From assembly GCA_963728475.1 (NCBI GenBank), contig CAVSKL010000003.1, forward strand, positions 496,001-560,000: a DNA stretch of 64,000 bases, in the 5' to 3' direction. Every line of letters starts with the position of its first letter. Positions within the stretch are counted from its first letter, which is position 1. The notes under the pieces are model-generated. The model saw only the letters and a list, made by a program, of their open reading frames with translations, searched no databases and was not told the origin of the DNA. The stretch comes from CAVSKL01 sp963728475 [NCBI: Candidatus Eiseniibacteriota bacterium]. GTDB taxonomy: Bacteria; Eisenbacteria; RBG-16-71-46; JABDJR01. The position numbers and the translations under genes are program-made. Below, piece after piece: positions 60,656 through 64,000 of the stretch.

Positions 60656-62070
60656 GGGGGGCGTGGGCGGCCGCGGCGGTCGCGGCGCTGGCGATCGGGT
60701 TCGCGGCCTCGGGCCCGGCCCGAGGCACCCCCCTCTACGCCGCGCGCGCCGGCCGCACCTGCGACAACTGCCATCTGGACCCCGGCGGCTGGGTGAACCC
60801 TCCGCTCTCCGGGCGCCGGTGCGCGCTTTCCTGCCAGAGCTGCCACGTGGACCCGGCGGGGGGCGGTCTCCGGAACGCGGCCGGCCGGTTCTACGGACGC
60901 TCCACCCTGCCCCTGATCGCGACCAGCCCGCGTCCCACCCAGGACTGGGACCGCGACCCCTTCCACATTGGGCGGCGCGACCGCGCCACCACCTACAACC
61001 ACGACCTTCCCCGGGGGCCGGGGGACTACGCGGCCAGCCGCGACCCCGGGTTCGCGCCCCACGACCGCTGGGGGGTGGGATCGCCCCTGGGCGGCCCCGG
61101 ACCCTACGCCTACTACGCCGGGCGCTACGGGGCGCTCAACGCCGATCCGCTCCTGCGCTTCGGGTGGGACCTGCGGGGGGGGGGGCTCCTCTCCCAGGGC
61201 GGGCTGGTGTTTCCCATGCAGGCCGACCTCGAGGCCGCGCTCCACCCGGTGGAGCACGTGACGGTCATGGCCTCGGTGGGGGCGCGCGGACGCACCCAGG
61301 GCTTTTCCGACACCGCGAACGACCCGGCCACGCCGTACCTGCGGCAGGCGTTCATGCTGCTCCACGAGTTCCCGTACGAGGCGTACGCGAAGGCGGGCCG
61401 GTTCGTGCCCTCCTACGGGCTCCGGCTCGACGATCACACCGCGTTCATCCGGCGCGGGCTCGGGATCGACGACGGCATCCCCGAGGCGCGGGTGACCGGG
61501 GTCGAGCTGGGGTTCGCGCCGAACTATCCCTTCCTCAACGCCTCCTGGTTCCGGAGCAAGGCGGAAGGGGTGGCGCCGGCCCCCTTCGACGTCCTGGATC
61601 ACGACCGGAGCCGGGGCTGGGCGCTGAACGCCGGCTACCGGGAGATGGGGTGGGGAGTCGGCGCGAGCGCGCTCCACCGCACGCGCCCCCCGGCGGAGGG
61701 GGGCGATCTCACCGCCACCGGCGGGTACCTGATGTTCAACCCGTTTCGCGGACGTCCGGGCCTGCCGCTCACCTTCCAGACGGAGTTCGACCGCATCCGG
61801 CGCACCAGTCCCAGCGGCCGCCGTTCCACCGGACTGGCCACCTACCAGGAAGTCGACTACCTGCTCGGCAATGGCGTGAACCTCCTCCTGACCCACGACT
61901 GGGAGGATCCGGACCGGGAGATCCGGAACGACGAGGCGAGCCGGGTCTCGGCGGGGGTTCAAGTCACTCCGGTACCCGGAGTTACCCTGGACACCCGGTT
62001 CCGGGCGTTGGTGCCGGCGGGGGGGCGGGCCGGCTCCGACCTCTTCCTCCAGCTCCACCTCTGGAACTGA
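60652..62070 (+). CDS. Di-haem cytochrome-beta-barrel fusion (outer-membrane, Cyc2-like organisation)
   Basis: A 472-residue protein from GTG in a GTGA overlap with the previous gene. A signal peptide (AWAAAAVAALAIGFAASG) is followed within 60 residues by two haem motifs, CDNCHLDPGG and CQSCHVDPAGGG, then by continuous barrel-like beta strands to a terminal aromatic-ended SDLFLQLHLWN. The fused N-terminal haem/C-terminal porin plan recalls Cyc2-type iron oxidases (one haem) but with two haems. It could move electrons across the outer membrane by itself. The alternative is a haem-tagged porin with another role. No experiment-level certainty. Confidence 0.72.
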   Translation: MRGAWAAAAVAALAIGFAASGPARGTPLYAARAGRTCDNCHLDPGGWVNPPLSGRRCALSCQSCHVDPAGGGLRNAAGRFYGRSTLPLIATSPRPTQDWDRDPFHIGRRDRATTYNHDLPRGPGDYAASRDPGFAPHDRWGVGSPLGGPGPYAYYAGRYGALNADPLLRFGWDLRGGGLLSQGGLVFPMQADLEAALHPVEHVTVMASVGARGRTQGFSDTANDPATPYLRQAFMLLHEFPYEAYAKAGRFVPSYGLRLDDHTAFIRRGLGIDDGIPEARVTGVELGFAPNYPFLNASWFRSKAEGVAPAPFDVLDHDRSRGWALNAGYREMGWGVGASALHRTRPPAEGGDLTATGGYLMFNPFRGRPGLPLTFQTEFDRIRRTSPSGRRSTGLATYQEVDYLLGNGVNLLLTHDWEDPDREIRNDEASRVSAGVQVTPVPGVTLDTRFRALVPAGGRAGSDLFLQLHLWN

Positions 62071-62112
62071 ATCCACGGGAATAGGGGCCGGGCCGGCGGG
62101 GTAGCCTCTGCA

Positions 62113-62141
62113 TTCATGGAATTCGTGTTCAATGCTATGCT
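62113..62141 (+). promoter_or_regulatory. Candidate promoter of the STAS gene
   Basis: TTCATG (62113-62118), 17 nt, TATGCT (62136-62141), about 80 nt upstream of the ATG. The -35 is weak; the -10 is the recurring TATGCT. Confidence 0.4.
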
Positions 62142-62220
62142 CGTCACTCCGGTGGGCCCTGGCCCGGCTCCCGTTCTTCACGCTCCGGCGGCGAATTCGG
62201 CCGGAGAGAGAGGCCATGCC

Positions 62221-62580
62221 ATGAAGGTCGAGATCGGCCCAGATCCCGAGCTGGAGACCGCGCTTCTCTGCCGCCCCACCGGGCGGCTGGAGGCCTCGGA
62301 AGTGGGCGCGTTCTGGGAGGCGGTGACCGCGCAGCTGGCCCCCGGCCGTCCTTCCGTTCTTCTGGACATGGGCGGCGTCCAGAGCGTGAGCAGCTCGGGG
62401 CTCGGGGTCATCGTGCGGCTCCTCGGCCGGGTCCGGGAGCTGAACGGCTCGCTGGCGATCTTCGGCTGCGCGCCGCGGGTCTGCGCGATCCTCCACGTGG
62501 TGCGGCTGGGTCCGGTGCTCAATCTGTCGCAGACGCCGGCGGAGGCCCGCGAAAAGCTGACCGCGGCCGGGATCGCCTGA
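62221..62580 (+). CDS. STAS-domain protein (anti-sigma-factor antagonist-like)
   Basis: A 119-residue single STAS domain with the phosphorylatable-serine region DMGGVQSVSSSGLGVIVRLL near residue 56, typical of SpoIIAA/RsbV. It would bind an anti-sigma factor or kinase to control a stress response; no partner kinase or sigma factor gene is adjacent. It starts at ATG 62221 with GAGAGAGGC upstream. The upstream ATG at 62116 would add an unlikely N-terminal extension. Confidence 0.85.
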   Translation: MKVEIGPDPELETALLCRPTGRLEASEVGAFWEAVTAQLAPGRPSVLLDMGGVQSVSSSGLGVIVRLLGRVRELNGSLAIFGCAPRVCAILHVVRLGPVLNLSQTPAEAREKLTAAGIA

Positions 62581-62604
62581 GTCGCGCCGGTTTCGTGGTC
62601 GTGG

Positions 62605-62626
62605 CGCGGGCGCGCGCCTGCCCGCG
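62605..62626. terminator. Hairpin between convergent genes
   Basis: CGCGGGC (62605-62611) pairs with GCCCGCG (62620-62626) around an 8-nt loop, between the STAS gene and the LolA-like gene. Confidence 0.4.
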
Positions 62627-62664
62627 GGCCGGCGCCCCGGAGCCCGCGTCCCGGAGCCGAGGCC

Positions 62665-63456
62665 CTACGGCGTGGGCGGGGTGAACGCCGTCTCGTCCAC
62701 CGTGGAAGAGAGGGTCACCACCGGGAACACGATGCTGGCATCGGCGTTCTCCCCCTGCTGGACCTTCCGTTCGGAGAGCTTGATCCCGCCCCCCACGCCC
62801 TTCCAGTCCTCCCAGGCGAAGGCGCTGGGCGGGCCGCTCCCGCGGTTGCCTTCCTTGTCCTGGAGGATGAACTCCCAGCGCTCCATGAGATGGCTGGTCT
62901 TCGACACGAAGCCCCAGTAGTGGTCGTTGGAGGTCAGCCCCACCCCGTTCCCGAAGGTGAGCTCGACCACGTCGTAGTCGTTTCCATTCACCGTCTTGGT
63001 GCCGTCGTAGGCCAGGTTCACCCCGTCGTCCAGCCACTTCCAGGGCATGAGCAGCCAGTAGGAATCGTTGATGTATTCCCCGTAGGCCTGCTCCAGGTAC
63101 TGATCCGACTCGGTGCCGGTGACCTCGTTCCCGGAGAGCCAGACCCGGCCCTTGCGGTCGTTCACGTTGAACAGCGCCACCAGGTCGCGGCCGTCCTTGG
63201 TCGTGGCCTCGAGCCGGTATCGCCCCGTCCACCGGTCCCATCGATGCGTGCGGCTGACCAGGGTCTTGCCCCCCCGGACTACGGTGAAGGTGAAGGTGAG
63301 CATGCGCTGGGCCTGATAGCTGTCCTTGCCACCCATCGCCTGCATCATGTTCTCGGCGACCTCCACCGCCTGGGGGTCCTTGTCGGCTCGGGCGGAGCGG
63401 GGGGCCGCCGCCGCCAGGCCGGCCACGGCCAGCACCACGATTGTCTTCAGGGTCAT
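62665..63456 (-). CDS. Exported LolA-like/outer-membrane lipoprotein-sorting-like protein
   Basis: A 263-residue protein with a signal peptide (MTLKTIVVLAVAGLAAAAPR, cleavage near SARA). The mature beta-rich sequence starts with VAENMMQAMGGKDSYQAQRMLTF and contains paired strands like RWDRWTGRYRLEATTKDG, resembling the LolA/LolB-like half-barrel superfamily or DUF-type quinol-exported proteins. The ligand is unknown. It lies 11 nt downstream of the universal stress protein gene on the same strand, so they probably form an operon. Confidence 0.68.
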   Translation of the reverse strand: MTLKTIVVLAVAGLAAAAPRSARADKDPQAVEVAENMMQAMGGKDSYQAQRMLTFTFTVVRGGKTLVSRTHRWDRWTGRYRLEATTKDGRDLVALFNVNDRKGRVWLSGNEVTGTESDQYLEQAYGEYINDSYWLLMPWKWLDDGVNLAYDGTKTVNGNDYDVVELTFGNGVGLTSNDHYWGFVSKTSHLMERWEFILQDKEGNRGSGPPSAFAWEDWKGVGGGIKLSERKVQQGENADASIVFPVVTLSSTVDETAFTPPTP

Positions 63457-63467
63457 GAGAACGTCTC

Positions 63468-63923
63468 CTATTGTGCGCGGGCCGGGGCCGGGCGCACGGT
63501 GAGAACCGGGCAGGGAGCATGGCGCACCACCCGCTCGGTGACGCTGCCGAAGAGCACCCGCGAAAGGCCGCCCCGCCCGTGGGTGGCGATCACGATCAGG
63601 TCGGCGTGGTTGTCCTTGGCCGATTTCACGATCTCGTCGGACGGGGAACCCACGCGTACGTGAGGCGCCACCTTCACGTCGGGGAACACCCGGGCGGTGA
63701 TCTCGGACAGGTGCGCCTTGGCCTCGTCCACCAGCGTGCCCCGCCTCGCCTGGTACTCCTGCTCCGCCAGCCACCACGGAACGTCCTGGGGACGCTCCAG
63801 GGCGTGAACGAGGTGGATCTCGGCGCCGAAGCGCTGGGCCAGCGCCCGGGCGTAGTGGAGCGCCTCCTCGGCGAACGGCGAGAAATCAGTAGGGGCCAGA
63901 ATCGTCCTGAAGTTGATCTCCAT
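63468..63923 (-). CDS. Universal stress protein (ATP-binding UspA type)
   Basis: A 151-residue Usp with the first strand FRTILAPTDFSPFAEEAL at residue 5 and the intact ATP-binding loop G-x2-G-x9-GS (THGRGGLSRVLFGSVTERVV) near residue 118, ending in CPVLTVR. AAGGAGG lies 5 nt before the ATG at 63923. Unlike the Usp at 1905, the nucleotide-binding glycines are all present. Role: stress survival; partners unknown. Confidence 0.9.
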   Translation of the reverse strand: MEINFRTILAPTDFSPFAEEALHYARALAQRFGAEIHLVHALERPQDVPWWLAEQEYQARRGTLVDEAKAHLSEITARVFPDVKVAPHVRVGSPSDEIVKSAKDNHADLIVIATHGRGGLSRVLFGSVTERVVRHAPCPVLTVRPAPARAQ

Positions 63924-64000
63924 ACGGCCTCCTTGTCCGGACCGGGCTCGTCGGGGGTCTCCGGGTGAGACTAGCCCCCGCATCCCGCTCCGGCAAGCCG

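Noticed and set aside
1-64000. tRNA, rRNA, riboswitch and insertion-sequence signatures
   Set aside because: I scanned intergenic regions for cloverleaf arms, conserved rRNA segments and inverted-repeat-flanked transposase genes and found none convincing; a covariance-model search would be the decisive test.

Overview
The window is about 70% G+C, densely packed and bacterial. It has short intergenic gaps, many ATGA or GTGA stop/start overlaps, and Shine-Dalgarno sites ahead of most genes. No rRNA, tRNA, prophage, insertion sequence or CRISPR array is visible. Features pointing to an uncultivated, metal-respiring, high-GC lineage are the mass of multihaem cytochromes, outer-membrane barrels and lipoproteins (so a diderm envelope) and a secreted NHL protein with a FlgD-Ig/sorting-like C-terminus. 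A Candidatus Eisenbacteria-like or other FCB-affiliated lineage is my best guess, but this is inference, not demonstrated. Three genes are each broken by what looks like one missing base in a G/C homopolymer, so the assembly probably carries homopolymer errors.

Layout. 1-6.5 kb: the pnt transhydrogenase operon (pntB cut by the window edge), a universal stress protein, thioredoxin reductase, the NHL protein and an aldo/keto reductase. 6.8-19.1 kb: an extracellular-electron-transfer island with seven cytochrome genes (66 putative haem motifs by my count) and two outer-membrane barrels. It runs from a 7-haem ImcH-like inner-membrane quinol dehydrogenase and a tetrahaem c554-like protein, through an 11-haem MtrA-like protein, an MtrB-like porin and 6-haem and 9-haem exported cytochromes, to a separate coupled operon of 13-haem cytochrome, barrel and 16-haem cytochrome. 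19.4-22.8 kb: a Na+-pumping biotin decarboxylase of methylmalonyl-CoA type (mmdA-oadG-BCCP-mmdB). 22.8-31 kb, minus strand: fumarylacetoacetase, a conserved unknown, and three tandem paralogues of a secreted malectin-like plus alpha/alpha-toroid protein.

31.3-34.3 kb: a second aldo/keto reductase whose 3' end has been amplified into a 36-bp tandem array, then a palindromic repeat, a strong promoter and an HNH endonuclease gene that itself carries a copy of the palindrome. 34.5-47 kb: housekeeping and metabolic genes (rnd, fadE-like, nfu, a tetR/hlyIII divergon with a visible operator, an MBL-fold operon, doxX, nadA, ferredoxin reductase, xthA). 47-55 kb: a class-V aminotransferase with a Trm112-like protein, then topA-modABC on the minus strand with topA in the lead. 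55-64 kb: a GT-C-like membrane protein, a B12-binding-like protein, hemF, a threonine-dehydrogenase-like epimerase, a second electron-transfer locus (monohaem lipoprotein coupled to a di-haem/beta-barrel fusion), a STAS protein, a secreted LolA-like protein and another universal stress protein.

How it fits together. Reducing power enters the quinone pool. ImcH-like cytochrome would pass it to the periplasm, the c554/MtrA-like proteins would carry it to the porins, and the surface cytochromes would deliver it outside. Energy is supplemented by the decarboxylase sodium pump and balanced through transhydrogenase. All functional statements are from motif recognition by eye; no database search was run.
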